Positions 1 through 5,397 of a stretch of 5,397 nt of DNA are shown here, piece by piece (position 1 is the first letter of the stretch; each line of letters opens with the position of its first letter). A program made the translations under genes and the position numbers. The notes under the pieces were generated by a model. The model was not told the DNA's origin and did not search any database. It was given only the letters and a program-made list of their open reading frames with translations. Origin of the DNA: Candidatus Izemoplasma sp. (lineage in GTDB: Bacteria > Bacillota_I > Bacilli_A > Izemoplasmatales > Izemoplasmataceae); assembly GCA_007116105.1 (NCBI GenBank), contig SKJA01000115.1, positions 1 to 5,397 on the forward strand, given 5' to 3'.

Positions 1-85
1 CGAGTCGATCGATGTAACCTGCCGCTTTCACGGTGGCTAAGACCGTGAGTGTTGCCAACAAGATGTACCAAACAAAGACCATCAT
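1..85 (-). CDS. N-terminus of a membrane protein, cut by the left edge
   Basis: Twenty-eight codons of an open minus-strand frame that runs off the window. The peptide starts MMVFVWYILLATLTVL and continues ATVKAAGYIDRL, so a single hydrophobic segment of about 18 residues begins at residue 2 and is followed by a polar stretch. It is an N-terminal transmembrane helix or signal anchor. I chose the ATG at 83-85 because it sits 5-12 bases downstream of an AAAGGCGG ribosome-binding-like sequence and about 16 bases after the predicted transcription start. An in-frame ATG at 107-109 lies inside the -10 hexamer and would not be transcribed. The family is not secure. The start vaguely resembles N-termini of CaCA-type sodium/calcium exchangers, but this is a weak guess from memory. 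SecG, a common neighbour of eno in Bacillota, fits less well. The gene has its own promoter and lies beyond the eno terminator, so it is not part of the gpmI-eno operon. Confidence 0.6.
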   Translation of the reverse strand, partial: MMVFVWYILLATLTVLATVKAAGYIDRL

Positions 86-89
86 AAAA

Positions 90-97
90 CCGCCTTT
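90..97 (-). promoter_or_regulatory. Ribosome binding site of the left-edge gene
   Basis: Read on the minus strand, AAAGGCGG differs from the ideal AAAGGAGG at one base. It lies four bases (TTTT) before the ATG at 83-85. It supports that ATG over the upstream in-frame ATG at 107-109. Confidence 0.5.
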
Positions 98-107
98 CAC
101 AAGCTTC

Positions 108-136
108 ATTATACTCAATTGGGGACGTCATTTCAA
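108..136 (-). promoter_or_regulatory. Sigma-A promoter of the left-edge gene
   Basis: On the minus strand the -35 hexamer is TTGAAA (131-136) and the -10 is a perfect TATAAT (108-113), separated by exactly 17 bases. The predicted start is near 101, giving a leader of about 16 bases before the ATG at 83-85. This is the best-matching promoter in the window and, unlike the other two, has a near-consensus -35. Confidence 0.75.
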
Positions 137-160
137 TGAATAGTTGGTTTATGTGAGGCG

Positions 161-189
161 AAAAAAAACCGACCATGAAGGTCGGTTTT
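161..189 (-). terminator. Rho-independent terminator of the gpmI-eno operon
   Basis: On the minus strand, AAAACCGACC (189-180 complement side) pairs with GGTCGGTTTT around a TTCAT loop (175-179), giving a 10-bp perfect stem. The T tract reaches eight Ts (168-161). The hairpin starts five bases after the eno stop codon. It separates the operon from the next minus-strand promoter at 108-136. Confidence 0.9.
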
Positions 190-194
190 AAACG

Positions 195-1484
195 CTATTT
201 CAAGTTATAGAATGCTTTTAAGCCTAAGTATTGCGCAGTTTCACCAAGCTCATCTTCAATGCGAAGAAGTTGGTTGTATTTGGCAATACGGTCGGTTCTT
301 GAGAGTGAGCCTGTTTTGATTTGGCCTGCGTTCGTTGCGACCGCAATGTCCGCGATGATGGAATCTTCAGTTTCCCCACTACGGTGTGAGACGACTGCGG
401 TGTAGCCAGCACGTTTCGCCATTTCAATCGCATCAAACGTTTCAGTTAAAGTCCCGATTTGGTTGACTTTGATTAAAATTGAGTTGGCAATGCCTTGCTC
501 AATGGCTGAGGCTAGTTTTACGGTGTTGGTGACGAGTAAATCGTCGCCGACGAGTTGGATTTTAGAGCCGAGTTTTTCGGTTAACACTTTCCAACCAGCC
601 CAGTCGTTTTCATCTAGGCCATCTTCAATCGAGATGATCGGGTATTTGTCGACGAGCGCAGCGTAGAAATCGGAGAGTTCTTCAGCAGTGAGTGTTTTGC
701 CTTCGCCTTTGAGTTCGTAGACGTTTTTGTCTTTGTTGTAAAATTCACTTGCTGCGACGTCCATGGCTAAGGTCACATCTTCGCCTGGTTTGTAGCCAGC
801 GTTTTTGATGGCTTCCATGATCACTTCGAGTGCTTCTTCATTGGACTTTAAGTTAGGCGCAAAACCACCCTCATCGCCCACGGACGTAGAATAACCACGG
901 CCTTTTAAGACATCTTTTAACGCATGGAAAATTTCAGCCCCGGCACGGAGCGCTTCAGAGAACGTGCTCGCACCCACAGGTTGAATCATAAACTCTTGGA
1001 AGTCAACACTGTTGTCCGCATGTGACCCACCGTTGATGATGTTCATCATTGGAGTCGGTAAGGTTTTCGCGTTGAAGCCACCTAAATAAAGATACAGTGG
1101 CAATCCAACGTACTCTGCGGCCGCACGAGCCACCGCCATGGAAACCCCTAAAATGGCGTTTGCGCCAAGTTTCGATTTGTTGGGTGTGCCATCGAGTTCA
1201 ATCATGATTTGATCGATGAGCACTTGTTGGGTGACATCCATCCCAACGATTTCAGGGGCGATCAGTTCGTTGACGTTTTCAACGGCTTTTAAGACGCCTT
1301 TGCCTAAGTAACGGCTTTTATCGCCATCGCGTAGTTCGACCGCTTCATGTTCACCGGTGGACGCACCGGATGGGACCATGGCGCGACCAATGGCACCGGA
1401 TTCTGTGTAAACTTCGACTTCAATCGTAGGATTCCCACGTGAGTCGAGTACTTCTCTTGCATAAACATCGCTAATAAATGGCAT
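195..1484 (-). CDS. eno: Enolase (phosphopyruvate hydratase)
   Basis: Cytoplasmic glycolytic enzyme that interconverts 2-phosphoglycerate and phosphoenolpyruvate; normally a Mg2+-dependent dimer or octamer. The 429 residues match the usual bacterial length, so the gene is complete. Visible landmarks are the N-terminal VYAREVLDSRGNPTIEVEV block, the mobile loop SGASTGEHEA with Ser42, and GDEGGFAPN with proton donor Glu205. Metal ligands are Asp242 (AMDVAASEF), Glu287 (SIEDGLDE) and Asp314 (VGDDLL). The signature ILIKVNQIGTLTET carries catalytic base Lys339, followed by VVSHRSGETED (His367-Arg368-Ser369) and Lys390. No key residue is missing. The ATG at 1482-1484 is preceded seven bases upstream by GGAG within AAAAAGGAGA. 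The gene follows gpmI by 27 bases with no promoter or terminator visible between them, so it is probably co-transcribed from the gpmI promoter. A hairpin terminator lies immediately after its TAG stop. Confidence 0.98.
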   Translation of the reverse strand: MPFISDVYAREVLDSRGNPTIEVEVYTESGAIGRAMVPSGASTGEHEAVELRDGDKSRYLGKGVLKAVENVNELIAPEIVGMDVTQQVLIDQIMIELDGTPNKSKLGANAILGVSMAVARAAAEYVGLPLYLYLGGFNAKTLPTPMMNIINGGSHADNSVDFQEFMIQPVGASTFSEALRAGAEIFHALKDVLKGRGYSTSVGDEGGFAPNLKSNEEALEVIMEAIKNAGYKPGEDVTLAMDVAASEFYNKDKNVYELKGEGKTLTAEELSDFYAALVDKYPIISIEDGLDENDWAGWKVLTEKLGSKIQLVGDDLLVTNTVKLASAIEQGIANSILIKVNQIGTLTETFDAIEMAKRAGYTAVVSHRSGETEDSIIADIAVATNAGQIKTGSLSRTDRIAKYNQLLRIEDELGETAQYLGLKAFYNLK

Positions 1485-1511
1485 ACTTTTTCTCCTTTTT
1501 GGTTCTTTTTT

Positions 1512-3026
1512 TTATTTTTTTAGTAACGTTTGTCCTGTCATTTCTGCGGGTTGCTTAACCCCTAAGTATTCAAGCATCGTCGGCGCAATGTCGCCTAGAA
1601 TGCCGCCCTCACGAAGGGTGATGGTGGGGTCGGTGATGATGATGGGCACGGGGTTGGTGGTGTGAGCGGTGTGAACACCGCCGTGGTCATCCAACATTTT
1701 TTCAGCGTTGCCGTGATCGGCGGTGACGATTGTGACTCCGCCCAGTTCAAGCACTTTGTCGGTGACTTTACCAACACACGCATCGACCGTTTCAACCGCT
1801 TTGATGGTGGCTGGAATGTCGCCGGTGTGGCCGACCATGTCGGGGTTCGCAAAGTTTAAGATGATGGTGTCAAAATGGTTACGGTCTAAGGCTTCTAGCA
1901 CTTTATCGGTGACTTCATAGGCACTCATCTCGGGTTGAAGATCGTAGGTTGGAACTTTGGGTGAGGCGACTAAAATGCGTTCACTGCCTTCAATCGTTTT
2001 ATCGGTGCCCCCGTCAAAGAAAAAGGTGACATGCGCGTATTTTTCTGTTTCTGCGATGCGCAGTTGTTTAAGACCCGCTTGGGACACCACATCGCCGTAC
2101 ATGTTATCAAGCGACTGTAAGGCGAAAGCAATGCTGCCTTTGACCTCAAAGCTGTAATGCATGGTGGACACGTAGTGAAGGTTGGTAAAGGGCACCGGAT
2201 CTTGAATCTCTGTCACGCCAGGATTGGTGAGCGCCAGTGACATTTGAATCGCCCGGTCCGGACGGAAGTTCATGAAGATGACGCCGTCTTGGTCTTCCAC
2301 AAGACCTTTAGGATCAATCAAGAAAGGATGGACGAACTCATCGTTGATGTCTTGTTCGTAAGACGCCTTTACGCCTGCTTTGGCACTGGTGGCTTTGAGT
2401 CCTTGACCACGCGTTAGAAGATCATAACTTTTTTGGGTGCGGACCCAGTTTTTATCGCGGTCCATCGCATAGTAGCGGCCATGCACTGAGGCAATCACGC
2501 CGAAGGCTTCTTCTTGCATGAACTGTTCGAGGTCTTCAAAGTAGGTGAGTGCTGAGCGTGGTGGCACGTCGCGACCATCTAAAAAGGCGTGCACATACAC
2601 TTGCTCAAGCCCCTGGGCTTTGGCCAGTTGAATCATGGCTTTGAAGTGATCAATGTGCGAATGCACACCGCCATCACTCAAAAGACCCATCAGATGCAGT
2701 TTACTGCCTTGTTTTTTAACGTGGGCCATGGCGTTAAGGTAGGCTTCGTTGGTGAAGAATTCACCGTCTTTGATGGCTTTGTGAATCCGGGTGAGCGATT
2801 GATAGACAATCCGTCCACCACCCAAGTTTAGATGACCGACTTCTGAGTTTCCCATTTGCCCTTCAGGCAATCCGACGTTTAACCCATCGGCTCTGAGTGT
2901 TTGATAGGGATAGGTGGCTTTTAATCGATCGAGGTTTGGTGTTTGTGCTAAGGTGACCGCGTTGCCTTCGCTGGGTTGCGTTAAGGCAAGACCGTCCATA
3001 ATGATTAAGACTACAGGTTTTTTCAT
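1512..3026 (-). CDS. gpmI: 2,3-bisphosphoglycerate-independent phosphoglycerate mutase
   Basis: Interconverts 3- and 2-phosphoglycerate in lower glycolysis. It belongs to the alkaline-phosphatase superfamily and normally uses two Mn2+ ions. The 504 residues fit the family (about 510). Metal ligand Asp11 lies in IIMDG and the phosphorylated Ser61 in MGNSEVGHLNLG. Substrate-domain motifs are LLSDGGVHSH (His122) and LDGRDVPPRSA (Asp153). C-terminal metal ligands are Asp396/His400 (NPDMVGHTGD), Asp437/His438 (TADHGNAE) and His455 (HTAHTTNP). All catalytic positions are present. I start at the ATG at 3024-3026, placed five bases after AGGAGG and matching the usual N-terminus of the family. An in-frame TTG at 3045-3047 would extend the protein by seven residues, but it lies in the -10 hexamer. 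The gene heads an operon with eno, the next enzyme of the pathway, and is read divergently from the maltosyltransferase-like gene. Confidence 0.98.
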   Translation of the reverse strand: MKKPVVLIIMDGLALTQPSEGNAVTLAQTPNLDRLKATYPYQTLRADGLNVGLPEGQMGNSEVGHLNLGGGRIVYQSLTRIHKAIKDGEFFTNEAYLNAMAHVKKQGSKLHLMGLLSDGGVHSHIDHFKAMIQLAKAQGLEQVYVHAFLDGRDVPPRSALTYFEDLEQFMQEEAFGVIASVHGRYYAMDRDKNWVRTQKSYDLLTRGQGLKATSAKAGVKASYEQDINDEFVHPFLIDPKGLVEDQDGVIFMNFRPDRAIQMSLALTNPGVTEIQDPVPFTNLHYVSTMHYSFEVKGSIAFALQSLDNMYGDVVSQAGLKQLRIAETEKYAHVTFFFDGGTDKTIEGSERILVASPKVPTYDLQPEMSAYEVTDKVLEALDRNHFDTIILNFANPDMVGHTGDIPATIKAVETVDACVGKVTDKVLELGGVTIVTADHGNAEKMLDDHGGVHTAHTTNPVPIIITDPTITLREGGILGDIAPTMLEYLGVKQPAEMTGQTLLKK

Positions 3027-3030
3027 GTTT

Positions 3031-3037
3031 TCCTCCT
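3031..3037 (-). promoter_or_regulatory. Ribosome binding site of gpmI
   Basis: Minus-strand AGGAGGA, five bases (from AGGAGG) before the ATG at 3024-3026. It fixes that start and excludes the upstream TTG, which would lie before the ribosome binding site. Confidence 0.85.
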
Positions 3038-3046
3038 CGCGCCTCA

Positions 3047-3075
3047 ATTATACCAAATTTAAGCCATTTATTAAA
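3047..3075 (-). promoter_or_regulatory. Promoter of the gpmI-eno operon
   Basis: On the minus strand TGGTATAAT is a perfect extended -10 (TGnTATAAT), with the hexamer at 3047-3052. At a 17-base spacing the -35 is TTTAAT (3070-3075), which matches TTGACA at only three positions. The predicted start is near 3040, leaving a leader of about 14 bases that holds only the ribosome binding site. A good -10 with a poor -35 is typical of promoters helped by an activator. A cre-like site is centred about 57 bases upstream of the predicted start. Confidence 0.7.
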
Positions 3076-3090
3076 GTTAAAGGGGGGTTC

Positions 3091-3104
3091 GGTAAGCGTT
3101 TACT
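3091..3104. promoter_or_regulatory. cre-like operator (CcpA or LacI-family site)
   Basis: GGTAAGCGTTTACT contains a 12-base core, GTAAGCGTTTAC, that matches the cre consensus TGWNANCGNTNWCA at every position except the outermost base on each side. The core is palindromic at five of six base pairs around the central CG (3097-3098). It lies between the divergent gpmI and maltosyltransferase promoters. CcpA is the simplest candidate because the neighbours are glycolysis and glucan genes. A MalR-like LacI-family maltose regulator binds similar sequences and cannot be excluded. No regulator gene is present in this window. Confidence 0.65.
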
Positions 3105-3119
3105 TGTTTTCTTTAGGGT

Positions 3120-3148
3120 GTTTCTTTTTTCTTAAAAGGCTTTATAAT
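3120..3148 (+). promoter_or_regulatory. Promoter of the maltosyltransferase-like gene
   Basis: A perfect TATAAT lies at 3143-3148. No good -35 exists at 16-18 bases upstream: GTTTCT at 3120-3125 is the 17-base candidate and matches poorly. The predicted start is near 3155, giving a leader of about 13 bases made up almost entirely of the ribosome binding site. The weak -35 suggests the promoter needs help or is tightly regulated. Confidence 0.6.
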
Positions 3149-3155
3149 AAGGCCT
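3137..3155. promoter_or_regulatory. 19-bp palindrome over the maltosyltransferase -10
   Basis: AGGCTTTATAATAAGGCCT is an odd-centred inverted repeat (centre 3146) in which eight of nine pairs match; the only mismatch is 3141/3151. It covers the TATAAT hexamer and reaches the predicted transcription start, where a bound repressor would block RNA polymerase. Part of the symmetry comes from the -10 itself, so chance is possible. Confidence 0.35.
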
Positions 3156-3162
3156 AAGGAGG
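3156..3162 (+). promoter_or_regulatory. Ribosome binding site of the maltosyltransferase-like gene
   Basis: AAGGAGG ends five bases before the ATG at 3168-3170. An in-frame GTG at 3162-3164 overlaps this sequence and so cannot be the start. Confidence 0.85.
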
Positions 3163-3167
3163 TGCCT

Positions 3168-5243
3168 ATGAACACACCCACATTACAGAAGCTTTATCAA
3201 CACTTAAAAAGCAAACATGCGCCTTATCCACAAAACTACACCTTACCCTCACAATGGGTTCGGTTTGCGTATCAAGGCCCTGAAGCCAAACAGACCCCCA
3301 GTGGGGAATGGTTGGTTAATCCTTACGATTTTTACCCTGCTTTACTCCAAGAAGTCTTTTTAACCCATGCCAAAGCCTCGTTGGATTACACCAAGTCTTT
3401 GGCCCTCAACACTCCGCCCAAACGAGCCAAAGGGGCTTTGCCTGGAGATTGGTTGAAAGAGGCGACGATTTACTCGTCACTCTTAAGAACCTCGAGCGCT
3501 TGGGATCATGACCGTGACGGTCAACTGAGTGATGCGAACATTCACGGGCTGAAAGAAACCGGCACGTTTTTGAAAATGATCGCTTTACTGCCACATCTTC
3601 AGTACATGGGCATTGATACGCTGTATCTTTTGCCCATCACAAAGTTTTCCTTAAAAGACAAAAAGGGTGATTTAGGTTCCCCTTATGGTGTCGCAAGCTT
3701 TTTTGCGCTCGACCCCAATTTAAGCGATCCTTTGTGTGAAGATGGCTTGAGCTTGAACGAGCAATTTCAAGCACTCGTTGAAGCGGCACACGTCTTAGGG
3801 ATCCGTGTCATGATTGACATCATCCCGCGCACCAACGCCGTCGAAAACGACCTCATCAAAGAACATCCAGATTGGTTCTATTGGATTCATGCGGACCGGT
3901 TTCAAGACTATAAGATTCCTGCGGTGGAAGGCATTCCACCCGTCACCCAGCCACGGGTAGAAGATTTTCCTTTGATGTATGAGGCTCCTGAGGTGCTCAA
4001 TCACCTGGCGCTGTTTTCTCATGATCCGAAAACATTGGACCCTAAACGTTGGGACGCCATCAAAGACGCAGACGATCTTTCAAGCGCCATTGAGAAGACG
4101 TTCAACTTAAAGATTGCGCCTGCGTTTAGCGATCACATCAATGACCCTCAACCCCCTTGGACCGACATCACCTTCTTTAGAATGTACCTCGATCATCCCA
4201 TCGAAGCTAAACCCTTCTTAAAACATCAAGATCATCCGCCATATATTTTGTTTGACACCATCAAATCAAACCTTTACCCTGGCGCTAAGCCGAACATGCC
4301 GCTGTGGGAAACCTTAAGTGACATCATCCCTTATTATCAGACCACCTTCGGCATTGATGGGGCGCGCATTGACATGGGTCATGCTTTGCCGCATGCGTTG
4401 GTTAAACTGATTTTAGACAAAGCCCGGGCAATTGATCCGGAGTTTGCCTTTATTGCCGAAGAACTCAACCCTAAATACGCGCAAGCCGCACGCGATGCGG
4501 GCTATAACATCATCATCTCCAACGGCTTCATGATGCAGCCTAGAATTTGGGAAGGCAAAGCCCGTCGTTTTTATGAACAATCCCGCACACTCGCAGCGCC
4601 GGTCTTTGCAGGTGCGGAAACCCACGACACCCCTCGTGTGGTCTCCCGTGATGGCGGCGAGACACTGGCGAAAACGCTCACCGTCTTAAACCATTTTATG
4701 CCCAACGGCGTGCCCTTCATCAATGCGGGGATGGAGTTTTATGAACCACAACCGATGAACATCGGGCTCGATGCGACCGAAGAGGATTTAACCCGCTTAC
4801 CCAAAGACGATCCGTTCTATGGCAAACTCGCCTTGTTTGATCGCTACCAACTGCATTACATGCATCCTCGTCGTGAGGAGATTCCTAACATTTTACACTT
4901 CTTAACGCCCTTACGACAAGAGGTCATCAAGGCCATCACCAACGCCGATGCGTTTGTGCCGATTTACGATGATCATGCCTTGTTTGTGGGTTTTGGGTAT
5001 GTGCTCAGTAAGCGCAAGAAAAAAGACAACGTCTTGATGGTGCTGGGGAACCTTAACCCCTACCATGAAGTCCGTCTTAGACCCTCCATCCACGAATTGC
5101 GTCACAGCAGTCAAAACGAACAGCTTGAAGGGTCCTTGTTGTTTTCCACCCATGAACCCCCTCGGGTGTTCACACAGTTTAGTGAGTTTTTCTGGCTGGA
5201 TTTACATCTCGGTCCAGGCGAAGTCAAAATCGTTAAGTTTTAA
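3168..5243 (+). CDS. GH13 maltosyltransferase-like enzyme (Thermotoga MTase type)
   Basis: A 691-residue protein without signal peptide or membrane segment, hence cytoplasmic. It is recognisable as clan GH-H, family GH13. Region I is MIDIIPRT (Asp217), region II GIDGARIDMGHA (Arg400, nucleophile Asp402), region III FIAEEL (acid/base Glu431) and region IV ETHDTPR (stabiliser Asp487). An N-terminal domain (about 1-95) precedes a (beta/alpha)8 barrel with a long insertion between regions I and II (about 222-395), and a beta-rich C-terminal domain follows (about 595-691). From memory, many blocks match T. maritima maltosyltransferase (gene mmtA, about 639 residues): LLRTSSAW, ETGTFLKM, LGIRVMIDIIPRT, EHPDWFYWI, FSDHINDPQP, GIDGARIDMGHALP and QPMNIGLD. 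That enzyme moves maltosyl units between alpha-1,4-glucans. Region I lacks the usual Asn-His, as in MTase and the related GlgE. Whether the acceptor here is glucan, phosphate or water cannot be read from sequence. The start is the ATG after AAGGAGG. The gene is transcribed alone and divergently from gpmI. Confidence 0.85.
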   Translation: MNTPTLQKLYQHLKSKHAPYPQNYTLPSQWVRFAYQGPEAKQTPSGEWLVNPYDFYPALLQEVFLTHAKASLDYTKSLALNTPPKRAKGALPGDWLKEATIYSSLLRTSSAWDHDRDGQLSDANIHGLKETGTFLKMIALLPHLQYMGIDTLYLLPITKFSLKDKKGDLGSPYGVASFFALDPNLSDPLCEDGLSLNEQFQALVEAAHVLGIRVMIDIIPRTNAVENDLIKEHPDWFYWIHADRFQDYKIPAVEGIPPVTQPRVEDFPLMYEAPEVLNHLALFSHDPKTLDPKRWDAIKDADDLSSAIEKTFNLKIAPAFSDHINDPQPPWTDITFFRMYLDHPIEAKPFLKHQDHPPYILFDTIKSNLYPGAKPNMPLWETLSDIIPYYQTTFGIDGARIDMGHALPHALVKLILDKARAIDPEFAFIAEELNPKYAQAARDAGYNIIISNGFMMQPRIWEGKARRFYEQSRTLAAPVFAGAETHDTPRVVSRDGGETLAKTLTVLNHFMPNGVPFINAGMEFYEPQPMNIGLDATEEDLTRLPKDDPFYGKLALFDRYQLHYMHPRREEIPNILHFLTPLRQEVIKAITNADAFVPIYDDHALFVGFGYVLSKRKKKDNVLMVLGNLNPYHEVRLRPSIHELRHSSQNEQLEGSLLFSTHEPPRVFTQFSEFFWLDLHLGPGEVKIVKF

Positions 5244-5251
5244 GACAAAAC

Positions 5252-5285
5252 AAAAGGTCGTAGCGTGGACGCTACGACCTTTTTT
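5252..5285 (+). terminator. Strong hairpin terminator, probably bidirectional
   Basis: GGTCGTAGCG (5256-5265) pairs perfectly with CGCTACGACC (5270-5279) around a TGGA loop. Four further A:T pairs flank the stem, and the T run covers 5280-5285. It begins nine bases after the stop codon of the maltosyltransferase-like gene. Read on the minus strand the stem is followed by TTTTGTTTT, so it can also end the convergent gene whose stop codon is at 5284-5286. Confidence 0.9.
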
Positions 5286-5397
5286 AGTGTGCTTCTGGAT
5301 AAAGGATGACGCTTAAGCGAGGCGCAATGCCCCACAAAATGAGGATGCTGATGGGCCATTTGATGATGGTCGCCAACAACCGCCAAGGCAAACTTGC
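5284..5397 (-). CDS. C-terminus of a membrane protein, cut by the right edge
   Basis: An open minus-strand frame of 37 codons enters from the right edge and ends at TAA (5284-5286). The tail reads WRLLATIIKWPISILILWGI and then APRLSVILYPEAH. It is a hydrophobic stretch of about 18-20 residues with two Trp, bounded by Arg and Lys, typical of a last transmembrane helix. The stop codon abuts the shared hairpin terminator, as expected for a real convergent gene. The family is not recognisable from this fragment. The opposite strand is also open here (ATG at 5306), but that frame is polar and Met-rich and has no spaced ribosome binding site, so the minus strand is preferred. Confidence 0.55.
   Translation of the reverse strand, partial: ASLPWRLLATIIKWPISILILWGIAPRLSVILYPEAH

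Noticed and set aside
463..666. Plus-strand frame opposite enolase
   Set aside because: It lies wholly within the conserved eno coding sequence and has no family-like motifs. The other frames overlapping eno, gpmI and the GH13 gene are dismissed for the same reason.
3027..3047. Seven-residue N-terminal extension of gpmI from a TTG at 3045-3047
   Set aside because: The TTG lies inside the promoter -10, and the strong ribosome binding site is downstream of it and points to the ATG at 3024-3026.
3162..3167. GTG start two codons upstream in the maltosyltransferase-like gene
   Set aside because: The GTG overlaps the AAGGAGG ribosome binding site; the ATG at 3168 has correct spacing.
3027..3167. 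Riboswitch or attenuator in the divergent region
   Set aside because: The predicted leaders are only 13-14 bases long, and no hairpin with a T tract lies between promoter and start codon on either strand.
3168..5243. GlgE (maltose-1-phosphate maltosyltransferase) as the product
   Set aside because: Region I and the general fold are related, but the blocks around regions II and III and the QPMNIGLD segment fit the Thermotoga maltosyltransferase better, and no glgE partner genes are in view.
5306..5397. Plus-strand gene starting at the ATG at 5306
   Set aside because: There is no properly spaced ribosome binding site, the product is Met-rich and polar, and the opposite strand shows a convincing membrane-protein tail ending at the terminator.
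1..5397. CRISPR array, insertion sequence, tRNA or rRNA, or an unknown multi-gene system
   Set aside because: I saw no spaced direct repeats, terminal inverted repeats, transposase motifs or RNA-gene folds. Nearly all of the window is covered by well-understood metabolic genes and compact control sites.

Overview
The window looks like part of a Gram-positive-type bacterial genome, from Bacillota or the related Mycoplasmatota/Izemoplasma-Acholeplasma side. Three things point there: strong AGGAGG-type ribosome binding sites, sigma-A TATAAT promoters with T-tract hairpin terminators, and a CcpA-type cre box next to carbon-metabolism genes. The standard code fits, since TGG is used for Trp and all visible stops are TAA or TAG. 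The exact lineage cannot be fixed from the sequence alone.

Layout, left to right. Positions 1-85 (minus) are the 5' end of a membrane protein gene cut by the window edge, with its own near-consensus promoter (TTGAAA-17-TATAAT). Next come the eno terminator, enolase (eno, 195-1484, minus) and cofactor-independent phosphoglycerate mutase (gpmI, 1512-3026, minus). gpmI and eno form a two-gene operon with a 27-bp gap. A 141-bp divergent regulatory region (3027-3167) follows. On the plus strand, 3168-5243 encodes a 691-residue cytoplasmic GH13 enzyme that resembles Thermotoga maritima maltosyltransferase much more than an ordinary alpha-amylase. A strong hairpin terminator (5252-5285) separates it from the 3' end of a convergent minus-strand membrane protein gene (5284-5397, cut by the right edge).

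How the parts fit: gpmI and eno carry out two consecutive lower-glycolysis steps (3-phosphoglycerate to 2-phosphoglycerate to phosphoenolpyruvate). The GH13 enzyme probably remodels maltodextrins inside the cell, upstream of sugar entry into glycolysis. The two transcription units diverge, and a cre/LacI-family operator is centred exactly midway between their two -10 hexamers. Both promoters have a good -10 and a poor -35, which suggests one regulator acts on both. The most interesting points are this symmetric shared operator, a second palindrome covering the maltosyltransferase -10, and active-site and metal-loop differences of the GH13 protein from its Thermotoga relative. There is no sign of a mobile element, CRISPR array, RNA gene or unknown multi-gene system.
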